The notes: a model not told the origin generated them from the sequence alone. DNA of 64,000 nt from Mycolicibacterium phocaicum (GCF_010731115.1 NZ_AP022616.1:4774001-4838000); one strand, 5' to 3'; numbered from the stretch's first letter, positions 1 through 11,430 are shown. Program-made: numbers and translations.

Positions 1-47
1 TCGACGAATTCGCGGCGCAGGTGGCGCGGTATCGGTCGGCGCCCTGA
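1..47 (+). CDS. 3' end of an unidentified protein (partial)
   Basis: The frame starting at base 3 is open from the left edge to a TGA at 45-47 and encodes DEFAAQVARYRSAP. Third codon positions are almost all G or C, as in the real genes of this window. Only 14 residues are visible, so no function can be given. Convergent or intergenic origin cannot be ruled out. Confidence 0.4.
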   Translation, partial: DEFAAQVARYRSAP

Positions 48-98
48 TTCCCGCTGCGCGCTGACACCGCGGGGCCGTGTGCGCGGATGGTGAACAAC

Positions 99-125
99 CT
101 TGCACTCGCCCTGTCAGAGTGCTAA
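99..125 (+). promoter_or_regulatory. Upstream CIRCE-like HrcA operator
   Basis: The arms CTTGCACTC and GAGTGCTAA are separated by exactly 9 nt. The right arm matches the CIRCE consensus perfectly; the left arm differs from TTAGCACTC at two positions. HrcA binding to CIRCE represses groE genes in mycobacteria. It lies 7 bp upstream of a second copy. Confidence 0.75.
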
Positions 126-132
126 AAAGACG

Positions 133-159
133 TTGGCACTCTCGATAGGTGAGTGCTAG
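133..159 (+). promoter_or_regulatory. CIRCE HrcA operator proximal to groEL2
   Basis: TTGGCACTC and GAGTGCTAG are separated by 9 nt (TCGATAGGT), a near-canonical CIRCE element with one mismatch per arm. It sits about 110 bp before the groEL2 start and probably overlaps the promoter or the 5' UTR. With the copy at 99-125 it forms a tandem operator 34 bp apart. Confidence 0.85.
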
Positions 160-1896
<1,737 letters not shown>

Positions 1897-1914
1897 GTCC
1901 AGCTCTTCTACGAA

Positions 1915-1949
1915 AAGCCCCGGCGTGCTCTGCACGCCGGGGCTTCTTC
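1915..1949 (+). terminator. Rho-independent terminator of groEL2
   Basis: A perfect 14-bp stem (AAGCCCCGGCGTGC with its complement) and a 3-nt loop occupy 1915-1945, followed by a short T-rich stretch. It begins 19 nt after the groEL2 stop. Confidence 0.9.
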
Positions 1950-2044
1950 GTTGCGGTTGGTTGCTGAACGGCCACGTAGCTGCTGGGAATCTGCTAACAA
2001 TTGACAGTGAAGTCAATATTAGGCGCTTCGAGGGGGTCGCTCTC

Positions 2045-3496
2045 ATGACTGCTTCTGTTCGACTCATGCCGACCAAGTTGGCGGCTGCGGCCCTGGCGGC
2101 CGGTGTGGTCGCGACCGGTGTCTCGATCGGCGCGGCGGAGCGCGCCGTACCGACCATCGAGGCCAACGTCGTCCCCACGTCGCTGATCACCGATGCGCTG
2201 GCGGGCGCGGGCTGGGTCGTCGACGGCCTCGCGGGAAGCGTCGCCATTCCGATCGAAGCGCTCGTCTCGCTGCCGTTCGATGCGCTGACCGCCATCGCCA
2301 TCTCGGTGCAGCGTCCGGACTACGCCCCTTCGGTGTTGAGCTGGCTGGTCAACCGATACGCCAACCCCGCCGAGTCCTACCCGCACTACACGTTCCCGTG
2401 GGATTTCAAGGCCAACGCGATCGGCAACATCGCATTCGGGCTGCCCTATCCGCTGGGCCCGAGCGCCACCCAGCTGGGCCTGATCAACAGCATTGCCGAC
2501 GGCATCGCCAACGTCATCGGCGCCGCCCTCGGCGGGCTGCCCGACCCGACGACCGGCGTCGACGCGACCGACGCCTTCTGGGCCACCACACCCGGTCGCA
2601 TCATCACGTCGCTGAACAACGTGCCACTGGCTCCCGTGTGGGCGGCGTGGGATGTGGTCGACTATGTGGGCTTCCTGCCGTACAACGTGGCAGCGACCAT
2701 CGAGGCGGCCATCAAGACCCCGCAGGAAATCCCCGGCCTGCTCAGCAATCTGGTCTACGGTCTCCTCGGGTCGGACACCGAGGGCGGACTGGCCGGCAAC
2801 CTGATTGCCGATCTCAGCTATCCGTTGACGACCCTCCCGGGTCCCGTCGGTCAGTTCGCGACGGCCTTGGTCGCGAATATCCAGCAGGGGCTCGACAATC
2901 TGCTGGCGAACCTGCCGATGCCGGTACCACCGGCGCTGGCGAGTAGCGCAGCCGCGAAAACCGCTGTCGTGACCGGGCCGGCGCCGACCGCCGCGGTCAC
3001 CGGTGTGGCCGCCGGCGACGTTCCCGCGGTCAACGCGCCGAGCGCGAACACACTGACGCTCACGGTCCCGGATACCCCGAAGACTCCGGATGCGACCAAG
3101 ACTCCGGACGCGAAGACCCTGGACACCGCCAAGACACCGGATGCCGCGAAAGCACCGGAGGCGCTCGATACTCCGAAGGCACCGGAAGCACCGACCACCC
3201 CGGAAACGCCCAACACTCCGGACACCTCGAAGACTGCGGACACCTCGAAGACTCCGGACACCTCGAAGACTGCGGAGACGAAGCCGGACACGCAGGGCAG
3301 CACCACCGGCAAGCCGGACAAGAAGCCCGGAAAGGTCAAGTCGGGCAACAAGGTTCGGCCTGGCAAGTCCACCCAGGTCGGCACGGCCACGGGTCAACCC
3401 GACAAGTCACCGACTCCCGCATCGGAGCCCGGCGGGGCCGACAAGCCTGCCGGCGGTGCTCACTCGGGTTCGACCGGCGCGGATGCAGCTGCCTGA
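2045..3496 (+). CDS. Secreted protein with Lys/Thr/Pro/Asp-rich repeat tail
   Basis: The product is 483 aa. The ATG at 2045 is chosen because it follows a GAGGGGG Shine-Dalgarno and opens a signal-peptide-like segment (KLAAAALAAGVVATG). Residues about 40-300 form a hydrophobic, Gly/Pro/Asn-rich domain without a catalytic motif I recognise. From about residue 330 the sequence becomes low complexity, with repeated KTPDT and TSKTPD units and then a Lys/Gly/Pro-rich basic end, suggesting a cell-wall-spanning or surface-attached tail. It lacks the PE or PPE N-terminal signature. It follows groEL2 but is separated from it by a terminator, so it should have its own promoter. Function unknown; the exported location is an inference from the N-terminus. 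Confidence 0.8.
   Translation: MTASVRLMPTKLAAAALAAGVVATGVSIGAAERAVPTIEANVVPTSLITDALAGAGWVVDGLAGSVAIPIEALVSLPFDALTAIAISVQRPDYAPSVLSWLVNRYANPAESYPHYTFPWDFKANAIGNIAFGLPYPLGPSATQLGLINSIADGIANVIGAALGGLPDPTTGVDATDAFWATTPGRIITSLNNVPLAPVWAAWDVVDYVGFLPYNVAATIEAAIKTPQEIPGLLSNLVYGLLGSDTEGGLAGNLIADLSYPLTTLPGPVGQFATALVANIQQGLDNLLANLPMPVPPALASSAAAKTAVVTGPAPTAAVTGVAAGDVPAVNAPSANTLTLTVPDTPKTPDATKTPDAKTLDTAKTPDAAKAPEALDTPKAPEAPTTPETPNTPDTSKTADTSKTPDTSKTAETKPDTQGSTTGKPDKKPGKVKSGNKVRPGKSTQVGTATGQPDKSPTPASEPGGADKPAGGAHSGSTGADAAA
3221..3274 (+). repeat. Three tandem 18-bp coding repeats
   Basis: GACACCTCGAAGACTSCG occurs three times back to back (3221, 3239, 3257), with only the S position varying. It encodes DTSKTA/P units in the tail of the preceding secreted protein. 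More diverged units surround it (about 3065-3220). Copy number is likely to vary between strains by slippage. Confidence 0.85.
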
Positions 3497-3512
3497 TCTT
3501 GGTGATTGCCGA

Positions 3513-3580
3513 CACAACGTCGGGCTGAGAGCGTCGTTGAGGCTATATACGGTTATCGACGCTCTCAGGCCGACGTTGTG
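3513..3580. repeat. Long inverted repeat at a convergent junction
   Basis: Arms of 24 nt (3513-3536 and 3557-3580, beginning CACAACGTCGG) pair with a single mismatch around a 20-nt loop. It lies between the convergent ends of the secreted-protein gene and the first DUF559 gene and overlaps the last codons of the latter. A bidirectional terminator is the simplest role. Confidence 0.8.
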
Positions 3581-4395
3581 ATCGGGCCGACGTGTCCATC
3601 TCGCCGGATGATGGCCAGGATGTCCGCCTCGACAGTGTCCCAGCGGTAAACAACATCCTCATAGGTCAGTCGAATCACCAGATATCCCAGCCTCGTCGCC
3701 ACTCTGTCCCTGTCCCGGTCGGCCTGATACCGGGGCAGGTGATGTTCGCGGCTGTCGGCTTCGATGATCAGTTTGTCGCCCACGAGCAGGTCGACCCGTC
3801 CGACTCCGGGGATATCGACTTGAGTACGCAGGCGAATTCGCAGTGCGCGCAGTCTCAACCGGATCATGGTCTCGGTGCCGGATTCGCTCGCGGGATCACA
3901 ACGCTCGGCCAGGTGCAGTCGGGCGAAACGCGATGCGGCGACAATGTCTCGCGCGTCGGCCATCTGGATCATGCGTTTGTTCAGCATCGAGTCCAGGACC
4001 ACGATCAGTCCCTCGGGGTCCAGGCAGTTCGCTGCTGATGCGACTGCGACATCAATCGGATCGATGGCCCCAGTGATGGGTGGGTCAAGCCGGTACGGAT
4101 GGCAAGACCTGGCGCCGGACCGTGACGTGCGTGCGCGCTCGGCATATCGGATGTGCAAACCAGAATCGGGAACCCACACCTCGAAGCGACGCAGCACGGA
4201 GGCGCAGCTCAACACACCTCCTGCGGCGACCGCACGTACTACTTGCGGCTCGGCGGACGGGCCTGCGTACCAACCGCGCCGCAGCGGCTGCCACCCTCGT
4301 TTCCTGATCTGCTGACGCGACCAGCCCGCCTCGCGCAGTTGCGCCGCGGATGCCACCCCGCCGTTCGCGGCGAGCAGTAGCTCGATTTCCCCCAC
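3565..4395 (-). CDS. DUF559 / AbiEi-like N-terminal domain protein (copy 1)
   Basis: The product is 276 aa with a GTG start. An N-terminal winged-helix-like segment (ELLLAANGGVASAAQLREAG, residues about 3-22) resembles the antitoxin-type AbiEi N-terminal domain. The C-terminal part holds the DUF559 signature GVGRVDLLVGDKLIIEADSR followed by a His-containing EHHLPRYQADRDRD stretch, the PD-(D/E)XK / Vsr-like nuclease fold core. Two other proteins of this architecture are in the window (30744-31613 and 48755-49603). All three are single genes without an obvious partner and sit next to palindromes. Biochemical activity is not established for this family as far as I know; nuclease activity is an inference from the fold. 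Confidence 0.8.
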   Translation of the reverse strand: MGEIELLLAANGGVASAAQLREAGWSRQQIRKRGWQPLRRGWYAGPSAEPQVVRAVAAGGVLSCASVLRRFEVWVPDSGLHIRYAERARTSRSGARSCHPYRLDPPITGAIDPIDVAVASAANCLDPEGLIVVLDSMLNKRMIQMADARDIVAASRFARLHLAERCDPASESGTETMIRLRLRALRIRLRTQVDIPGVGRVDLLVGDKLIIEADSREHHLPRYQADRDRDRVATRLGYLVIRLTYEDVVYRWDTVEADILAIIRRDGHVGPITTSA

Positions 4396-4457
4396 CGCTC
4401 AATAGCAGCCGACAGAACGCGTCGGCGACAGTCCCTGGGCGTCAGCCTGTGGATAAC

Positions 4458-4808
4458 TCAGCTTTCCTTGAGCGAGACGCAGTCGTGGACGCCCTCGGGG
4501 CTGCGGTGCAGTACGGCTCGCGTCGGCACGATGCGCAGACCCGTGTCGGTGGCTTCGGCGGTCCCGTCGACGATCAGCGAGTAGCCGGTGGGTTCCCGCG
4601 GCGGCCACAGCACCGTCACGGCCGGGTGGGCGCCGGCGTTGCGTCGGGTCGTATTTCCGACGGGCTCGATCGTCACCGCGCCGCCGTCGAATGCCGGGAC
4701 GACGGCCACCGTGTGCGGACGGAAATCGTCACCGACGGTGATCAGGAAGCCGACCGGGAAGTCGGCCAGGGTGTCGCCCAGTTTTTCCAGGTCCACCTTC
4801 ACGCTCAT
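4458..4808 (-). CDS. Pyridoxamine 5'-phosphate oxidase-like split-barrel protein
   Basis: This 116-aa protein has the flavin-type split-barrel layout: strand PVGFLITVGDDFRPHTVAV at the N-terminus, a central PAVTVLWP strand, then YSLIVDGTAEA, which is typical of FMN- or F420-binding PNPOx-like proteins. The substrate cannot be told. The ATG lies 6 nt behind TATCCT (4815-4820 on this strand), which predicts a leaderless transcript. It lies 24 nt downstream of the amidohydrolase gene on the same strand but appears to have its own promoter. Confidence 0.75.
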   Translation of the reverse strand: MSVKVDLEKLGDTLADFPVGFLITVGDDFRPHTVAVVPAFDGGAVTIEPVGNTTRRNAGAHPAVTVLWPPREPTGYSLIVDGTAEATDTGLRIVPTRAVLHRSPEGVHDCVSLKES

Positions 4809-4832
4809 GAGGCCAGGATAGGTCGCCGCCGC

Positions 4833-6569
<1,737 letters not shown>

Positions 6570-6651
6570 GTGAACAACGTACGACTCAGGCCGTCATCAG
6601 ATCTGTGAGTTGGCTTTGAGTTGAAGTTAGAACGACTAGGCATCGAGAAAC

Positions 6652-6682
6652 CGATGTATCGTGATAGGTACAAGATGCATCG
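6652..6682. promoter_or_regulatory. PadR-type operator upstream of the PadR-like gene
   Basis: An imperfect palindrome begins CGATGTATC and ends GATGCATCG, with partly matching inner bases. ATGTAT/ATGCAT half-sites are typical of PadR-family operators. It ends 20 nt before the ATG of the regulator-like gene, so autorepression is likely. Confidence 0.65.
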
Positions 6683-6702
6683 AACAAATGAAAGGAATAG
6701 CG

Positions 6703-7314
6703 ATGTTCTCAGCTGGTTTCGGCCCCGGTTTCGGTGGGGGCTTCGGTCCCGGATTCGGGGGCTTCGGTCCCGGCGCGGGTGGTCCCGGCGCCTGCGGCCC
6801 GGGCTTCGGCGGTGGTTTCGGCGGCGGCTTCGGGCCGGGGGCCGGACATCACTTCTTCCGGGGTCGTATCAAGCGTGCCGCGATTGCGGCGGCCGCGCTA
6901 CTACAGGAAGGTCCGGCCACGGCGGAGCAGCTCTCGCAGCGGGTTTCGGAGATCACCGACGGCGCGTTCACGCCGCCGGTGGACAAGGTCGAGTTCGTCA
7001 TCTCACTGCTCGCGGCGCGTGGCGTGGCCACGGTCGAGGACGGTGTCGCGACGCTGACCGAGTTCGGTGAGCAGTTGCTCTCCTGGCGCGGCGTCAGCAG
7101 CGAGACGGTGCAGGCTTTCCTCGGTGAGGCGGGGAAGTTCGGCGATGTGATCAAGCTGCGCAAGGATTTGTTCGAGCTCGCCGGGCTGGCGCGCACGATC
7201 AAGTTCACCGGCAACGACGCGCAGAAGGCCGATCTCAAGGCGGCGGTCGCCACCCTGTCCGGCGCGGTAGCCGAGGCCAAGAAGGCGCTCTACCGCACCT
7301 TGGCCGACAACTGA
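6703..7314 (+). CDS. PadR-like winged-helix regulator with Gly/Phe-rich N-terminus
   Basis: The product is 203 aa. The ATG at 6703 follows AAAGGA by 6 nt. Residues 1-50 are a GFGPGFGG-type low-complexity segment ending in GAGHHFFRGR. Residues about 55-120 read as a winged helix (AAIAAAALLQEGPATAEQLS, then VISLLAARGVATVEDG), followed by a helical C-terminus that could dimerise. Relatives such as YqjI carry a metal-binding N-terminal extension; here the extension is Gly/Phe with one Cys and two His, so a ligand-sensing or phase-separating role is only a guess. The palindrome at 6652-6682 is a likely operator. A strong terminator follows. Confidence 0.75.
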   Translation: MFSAGFGPGFGGGFGPGFGGFGPGAGGPGACGPGFGGGFGGGFGPGAGHHFFRGRIKRAAIAAAALLQEGPATAEQLSQRVSEITDGAFTPPVDKVEFVISLLAARGVATVEDGVATLTEFGEQLLSWRGVSSETVQAFLGEAGKFGDVIKLRKDLFELAGLARTIKFTGNDAQKADLKAAVATLSGAVAEAKKALYRTLADN

Positions 7315-7328
7315 CCGGTCGGTGACCG

Positions 7329-7370
7329 AATCGGAGCGGCGGACCCCCGGGTTCGTCGCTCCGATTTTTT
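7329..7370 (+). terminator. Rho-independent terminator of the PadR-like gene
   Basis: The stem AATCGGAGCG/CGCTCCGATT (7329-7338 with 7357-7366) runs directly into six T residues at 7365-7370. It is the most canonical U-tract terminator in the window and lies 14 nt after the stop. Confidence 0.9.
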
Positions 7371-7397
7371 GTCGGTGCCTCGTGGCACGATCGCGGC

Positions 7398-7781
7398 ATG
7401 ATCGACCACTTCGGTATCAACTGCAGTGACTGGGCCAAGTCCCAGCAGTTCTACGACGCCGTGCTCGGCGTACTCGGCTTCAGCCGGCAGATGGACTTCG
7501 GGGTCGCCATCGGTTACGGCCGCGACGGCAAGCCGGATTTCTGGATCGCCGACGCCAGCGCCGGGGAGGCCTCGGGTCCGAACCGTGAGGTGCATTTCGC
7601 CTTCCAGGCCGCGGACACCGATGCGGTGACCGCGTTCCACGACGCGGCCGTCGAACTCGGCGCCGAGTCGCTGCACGCGCCCCGGTTGTGGCCCGAATAC
7701 CACCCCGGCTACTTCGGGGCGTTCGTCCGCGACCCCGACGGCAACAACGTCGAGGCGGTCTTCCACGGCGCGGCCGGGTAG
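7398..7781 (+). CDS. VOC (glyoxalase/bleomycin resistance) family protein
   Basis: This 127-aa protein is a single glyoxalase-fold unit: it opens MIDHFGINCSDWAKSQQFY, and ends with the conserved RDPDGNNVEAVFH strand. His4 and Glu122 would be metal ligands in this superfamily. Members bind a metal and act as lyases, dioxygenases or drug-binding proteins; the substrate here is unknown. It is followed by the DinB gene after 26 nt. Confidence 0.8.
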   Translation: MIDHFGINCSDWAKSQQFYDAVLGVLGFSRQMDFGVAIGYGRDGKPDFWIADASAGEASGPNREVHFAFQAADTDAVTAFHDAAVELGAESLHAPRLWPEYHPGYFGAFVRDPDGNNVEAVFHGAAG

Positions 7782-7807
7782 CCGCGGGCTCCGGTAGCGT
7801 CGGCGAT

Positions 7808-8341
7808 ATGTCTGACACCGCTGCGGCGCGGGAACTGTTGCGCGACTCTTTCACTCGGCTCATCGAGCACGTCGACGAGATCACCGACGGTCTGACCGAA
7901 GAGGTGTCGTGCTGGCGGCCGACGCCGGAGGCCAACAGCATCGCGTGGCTGCTGTGGCACAGCGCGCGGTGCCAGGACATGCAGCTGTGCGATGTCGCGG
8001 GCGTCGAGCAGGTGTGGACGAGTGAAGGCTGGGAGCAGCGGTTCGCCCTCGACCTGCCGCACAATGACGCGCCCGGCTATGACATCGGGTACGGCCACAC
8101 CGCCGAGGACGTCGGTAAGGTGCGGCCGCCGGTCGAGCTGCTGGTCGGCTACTACCGCGCGGTGCACAAGGTCACGCTCGAATATGTCGCGGGCGTGACC
8201 CCCGAGGCGCTCGAGCGGATCGTCGACCGACGCTGGAATCCTCCGGTCACCGCGAGCGCGCGGCTCGTCAGCATCGTCGACGACTGCGCGCAGCATCTGG
8301 GGCAGGCCGCGTATGTGCGGGGCATCGCCGCGCACAGATGA
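7808..8341 (+). CDS. DinB / DUF664 family, probable mycothiol-dependent enzyme
   Basis: The product is 177 aa with the four-helix-bundle DinB layout. The His pattern fits a metal site: IAWLLWHSARCQD near residue 54 and DDCAQHLGQAAYVRG near the C-terminus. Actinobacterial DinB proteins of this type are mycothiol S-transferases or related metal-dependent thiol enzymes; the assignment here is by fold. TAGCGT at 7795-7800 ends 7 nt before the ATG, predicting a leaderless transcript. The stop overlaps the ATG of the PAP2 gene (ATGA at 8338). Confidence 0.75.
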   Translation: MSDTAAARELLRDSFTRLIEHVDEITDGLTEEVSCWRPTPEANSIAWLLWHSARCQDMQLCDVAGVEQVWTSEGWEQRFALDLPHNDAPGYDIGYGHTAEDVGKVRPPVELLVGYYRAVHKVTLEYVAGVTPEALERIVDRRWNPPVTASARLVSIVDDCAQHLGQAAYVRGIAAHR

Positions 8342-8904
8342 CGGGTGAGAAGTTCGTCCGCTGGTGGCCGCCGGTCGGACTGGTGCTGATGGCCCTGTTG
8401 GGCTGGGGTGTCGGTAAGGCCTCGACGCCGGTCGACGACGCCTTCCAGGACGCGGGCCGGGCCGGGGAGCCGTATACCGGTTGGCTGCTCTTCTTCACCG
8501 ATCCGCGTGTGCTGATGGTGATGCTCGTGATCGCGGTGGGAATCGCGTTGTGGCACAAGCGCTGGCGCCTGGCCGCGGTCATCGCGTTGACGCCCCAGGT
8601 AGCGGTGTTCATCGAGCGCGGGCTCAAGGAGCTGTTCGGCCGGCACAAGGGTGGGGCGCTGGCCTATCCGAGTGGGCACACCGTCCTGATGGTGACGGTG
8701 CTGGGAGTCATCGTCGTCGCCGCCGGGGCGGTGCTGTGGGCCCGCGTGCTGGCCGGCGTCTTCGTACCGCTGGGCATGCTCGGCCAGGCCTTCACCTACC
8801 ACTACTTCACGGACACCGTCGGCGCGCTGCTGTTCGGGTCCAGCCTGGTGTGCCTGGCGGCACTCCTGCTCGCGGTACCGGATGCCCGGACCGGCCATTT
8901 TTGA
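8338..8904 (+). CDS. PAP2-family membrane phosphatase
   Basis: This 188-aa protein has about five membrane segments and the acid-phosphatase motifs KELFGRHKGGALAYPSGHT (motifs 1 and 2, residues about 97-115) and HYFTDTVGALLFG (motif 3, near 152). Such enzymes dephosphorylate lipid phosphates such as phosphatidic acid or polyprenyl pyrophosphate at the membrane. It is translationally coupled to the DinB gene by a 4-nt overlap. Confidence 0.85.
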   Translation: MTGEKFVRWWPPVGLVLMALLGWGVGKASTPVDDAFQDAGRAGEPYTGWLLFFTDPRVLMVMLVIAVGIALWHKRWRLAAVIALTPQVAVFIERGLKELFGRHKGGALAYPSGHTVLMVTVLGVIVVAAGAVLWARVLAGVFVPLGMLGQAFTYHYFTDTVGALLFGSSLVCLAALLLAVPDARTGHF

Positions 8905-8945
8905 CACGCGTCAAGCCGGGTGCGACCCGCGTCACACCCGGTCGT

Positions 8946-8951
8946 TACGAT
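8946..8951 (+). promoter_or_regulatory. -10 element of a leaderless aldehyde dehydrogenase transcript
   Basis: TACGAT ends exactly 6 nt before the ATG at 8958, placing the transcription start at or next to the start codon. No Shine-Dalgarno sequence is visible. Confidence 0.6.
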
Positions 8952-8957
8952 GGCGGT

Positions 8958-10475
8958 ATGACCGCTACGTCTGACGTCCAATCGCCCGGTTCCGGCACCA
9001 TTTACGACCCCGCCACGGGTGCCATCGCAGGAACCGTGAGCTGGACCGACCCGGCCGACGTGCCGCGCATCGCAGCCGGCCTGCGCGCCGCGCAGCGCGA
9101 GTGGGAGGCCCGCGGGCCCCAGGGCCGGGCGAAGGTGCTGGCCCGGTTCGCGGTGTGGCTCAACGACCACCGCGACGAGGTCGAGGCCCTGCTGATCCGC
9201 GAGACCGGCAAGTCGACGGTCGACGCGAAGGTCGAAATCCCGCTGGTCATCCTGATCATCTCGTACGTGGTCAAGACCATGGAGAAAGCGCTGGCGCCCG
9301 ACACCCGGCCGGCCCCCATGCCGATGCTGTCGATCAAGAAGATCACCGTGCATTACCGGCCGCGCCCGGTGGTCGGCATCATCGCGCCGTGGAACTACCC
9401 GGTGGCCAACGCGTTGATGGACGCCATCGGCGCGCTCGCGGCCGGCTGCGCGGTGCTGCTCAAGCCGTCCGAGCGCACCCCGCTGACCGCCGAGCTGCTG
9501 CTGCGCGGCTGGACCGACTCTGGCGCGCCCGAGGTGCTGGCCCTCGCACAGGGCGCGCGCGAGGTGTCCGAGGCCGTCATCGACAACTCGGATTTCGTCC
9601 AGTTCACCGGATCGACGGCCACCGGTCGCAAGGTCATGGAGCGTGCGGCGCGTCGCCTCACCCCGGTCAGCCTCGAACTCGGCGGCAAGGACCCGATGAT
9701 CGTCCTCGAGGACGCCGATGTGGAGCTCGCCGCCAACGCCGCGGTCTGGGGCGCGATGTTCAACGCCGGGCAGACGTGCGTGTCCGTCGAGCGCGTCTAC
9801 GTGCTGGAACCGGCCTACGACGCGTTCGTCGATGCCGTCGTCAAGGCGGTGCAGAACCTCAAGGTGGGCGCCGGCGAGGGCTATCACCTGGGCGCGCAGA
9901 TCGACGCCGGCCAGGTGGACATCACCGAGCGGCACGTCAACGAGGCCGTGGCGGCCGGCGCCCGCGCGCTGACCGGCGGCAAGCGCCCCGACGGTCCGGG
10001 CAGCTTCTACCCGCCGACGGTCCTGGTCGACGTCGACCACACGATGGCGTGCATGACGGAGGAGACGTTCGGCCCGACCTTGCCGATCATGAAGGTCGCC
10101 ACCGTCGGCGAGGCGGTCCGGCTGGCCAACGACAGCCCGTACGGGTTGAGCGCGACCGTTTTCTCGGGTGACGTGCAGCGGGCCAAAGACGTTGCGCTGC
10201 AGCTCGACTGCGGCGCGGTGAACATCAACGACGTGCTGGCCAACCTGATGTGCACCACCGCCCCGATGGGTGGCTGGAAGACGTCGGGCATCGGCGCGCG
10301 GTTCGGCGGAGCCGACGGCATCCGCAAGTTCTGTCGCCAGGAGACGGTCGTCGAGCCGCGCACGAGCAAGGGTGCGGGCGGCAACTACTACCACAACTCG
10401 ATGAAGGCGCTGGCCCGCATGAACAGCGTCCTGACCAAGGTGTCGTTGATCCGGTCCAAGCGCACCGCCAAGTAG
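8958..10475 (+). CDS. NAD(P)-dependent aldehyde dehydrogenase, succinate-semialdehyde type
   Basis: The product is 505 aa. ALDH hallmarks are present: the cofactor/oxyanion segment GIIAPWNYPVANAL (near 139), the general base in LELGGKDP (near 240) and the nucleophilic Cys in NAGQTCVSVERV (near 275). The C-terminal extension (NYYHNSMKALARMNSVL) resembles mycobacterial GabD2-type enzymes, which oxidise succinate semialdehyde to succinate, but other aldehydes are possible. It is probably expressed from its own leaderless promoter. Confidence 0.85.
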   Translation: MTATSDVQSPGSGTIYDPATGAIAGTVSWTDPADVPRIAAGLRAAQREWEARGPQGRAKVLARFAVWLNDHRDEVEALLIRETGKSTVDAKVEIPLVILIISYVVKTMEKALAPDTRPAPMPMLSIKKITVHYRPRPVVGIIAPWNYPVANALMDAIGALAAGCAVLLKPSERTPLTAELLLRGWTDSGAPEVLALAQGAREVSEAVIDNSDFVQFTGSTATGRKVMERAARRLTPVSLELGGKDPMIVLEDADVELAANAAVWGAMFNAGQTCVSVERVYVLEPAYDAFVDAVVKAVQNLKVGAGEGYHLGAQIDAGQVDITERHVNEAVAAGARALTGGKRPDGPGSFYPPTVLVDVDHTMACMTEETFGPTLPIMKVATVGEAVRLANDSPYGLSATVFSGDVQRAKDVALQLDCGAVNINDVLANLMCTTAPMGGWKTSGIGARFGGADGIRKFCRQETVVEPRTSKGAGGNYYHNSMKALARMNSVLTKVSLIRSKRTAK

Positions 10476-10536
10476 CGCCACCAGTTGTTCACCGTGACGT
10501 CACCGCCAGGTTCGGCCCGGCGGTTACGTTCAGCCG

Positions 10537-11403
10537 GTGATCCTGGACGCCTCTGCCGCCGACACCTACACCGTCCGCGACGATGACGACGACGACCCCG
10601 AACTGGTGCTGCTGCCCAGTGGGGAAGTGGTCGACACCTGGCGCGAGGGTTACCCGTATGACGAGCGGATGAACCGGCACGACTACGAACAGCAGAAGCG
10701 CCTGCTGCAGATCGAGCTGCTGAAGCTGCAGAAGTGGAGCCAGGCCAACGGGCTGCGGCACGTCATCGTCTTCGAAGGCCGCGACGCCGCCGGCAAGGGC
10801 GGCACCATCAAGCGGTTCATGGAGCACCTCAACCCGCGCGGCGCCCGCGTCGTCGCACTGGAGAAGCCGACCGAGAAGGAACGCACCCAGTGGTACTTCC
10901 AGCGGTACGTCACGCATCTGCCGGCCGCCGGCGAGATCGTGCTGTTCGACCGCTCCTGGTACAACCGGGCCGGTGTCGAACGCGTGATGGGTTACTGCAC
11001 GCCCAAGCAGCACGCGGAATTCGTCCGCCAGGCACCGCTTTTCGAGCAGATGCTGGCCAACGACGGCATCAGCCTCACCAAGCTGTGGTTCTCGGTGACC
11101 CAGGCCGAGCAGCGCACCCGCTTCACGATCCGTCAGGTCGACCCGGTGCGGCAGTGGAAACTCTCGCCGACGGATCTGGCCTCGCTGGACAAGTGGGACG
11201 CCTACACCGCGGCCAAGGAAGAGATGTTCGCCTGGACGGACACCGAGGTCGCGCCGTGGACCGTGGTGAAGAGCAACGACAAGAAGCGCGCCCGGATCAA
11301 CGCCATGCGGCATGTTCTCGGTAAGTTCGATTACGACAACAAGGACCATGAGGTGGTCGGACACGCCGATCCGCTGATCGTGGGACGGGCGCTGTCCGAC
11401 TGA
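10537..11403 (+). CDS. ppk2: Polyphosphate kinase 2
   Basis: This 288-aa PPK2 uses polyphosphate to phosphorylate nucleoside diphosphates (GDP/ADP), or the reverse. The Walker A motif FEGRDAAGKGGT is at residues 79-90 and Walker B IVLFDRSWYNR near 134-144; the lid segment TIRQVDPVRQWKLSP follows. Length and sequence match the single-domain class I enzymes (Rv3232c type). The start is the GTG at 10537, 6 nt after TACGTT (10525-10530), so leaderless initiation is likely. A run of six Asp near residues 15-20 is unusual. Confidence 0.92.
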   Translation: MILDASAADTYTVRDDDDDDPELVLLPSGEVVDTWREGYPYDERMNRHDYEQQKRLLQIELLKLQKWSQANGLRHVIVFEGRDAAGKGGTIKRFMEHLNPRGARVVALEKPTEKERTQWYFQRYVTHLPAAGEIVLFDRSWYNRAGVERVMGYCTPKQHAEFVRQAPLFEQMLANDGISLTKLWFSVTQAEQRTRFTIRQVDPVRQWKLSPTDLASLDKWDAYTAAKEEMFAWTDTEVAPWTVVKSNDKKRARINAMRHVLGKFDYDNKDHEVVGHADPLIVGRALSD

Positions 11404-11430
11404 GCAGCGCCCACCAACGTAGGAGGGCGC

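Noticed and set aside
1994..3397. 467-codon Arg-rich open frame opposite the secreted repeat protein
   Set aside because: It is low-complexity Arg/Gly/Leu translation of the repeat region's complement and has no start signal.
2045..3496. PE/PPE family membership of the protein after groEL2
   Set aside because: There is no PE or PPE motif near the N-terminus; it has a conventional signal-peptide-like start.
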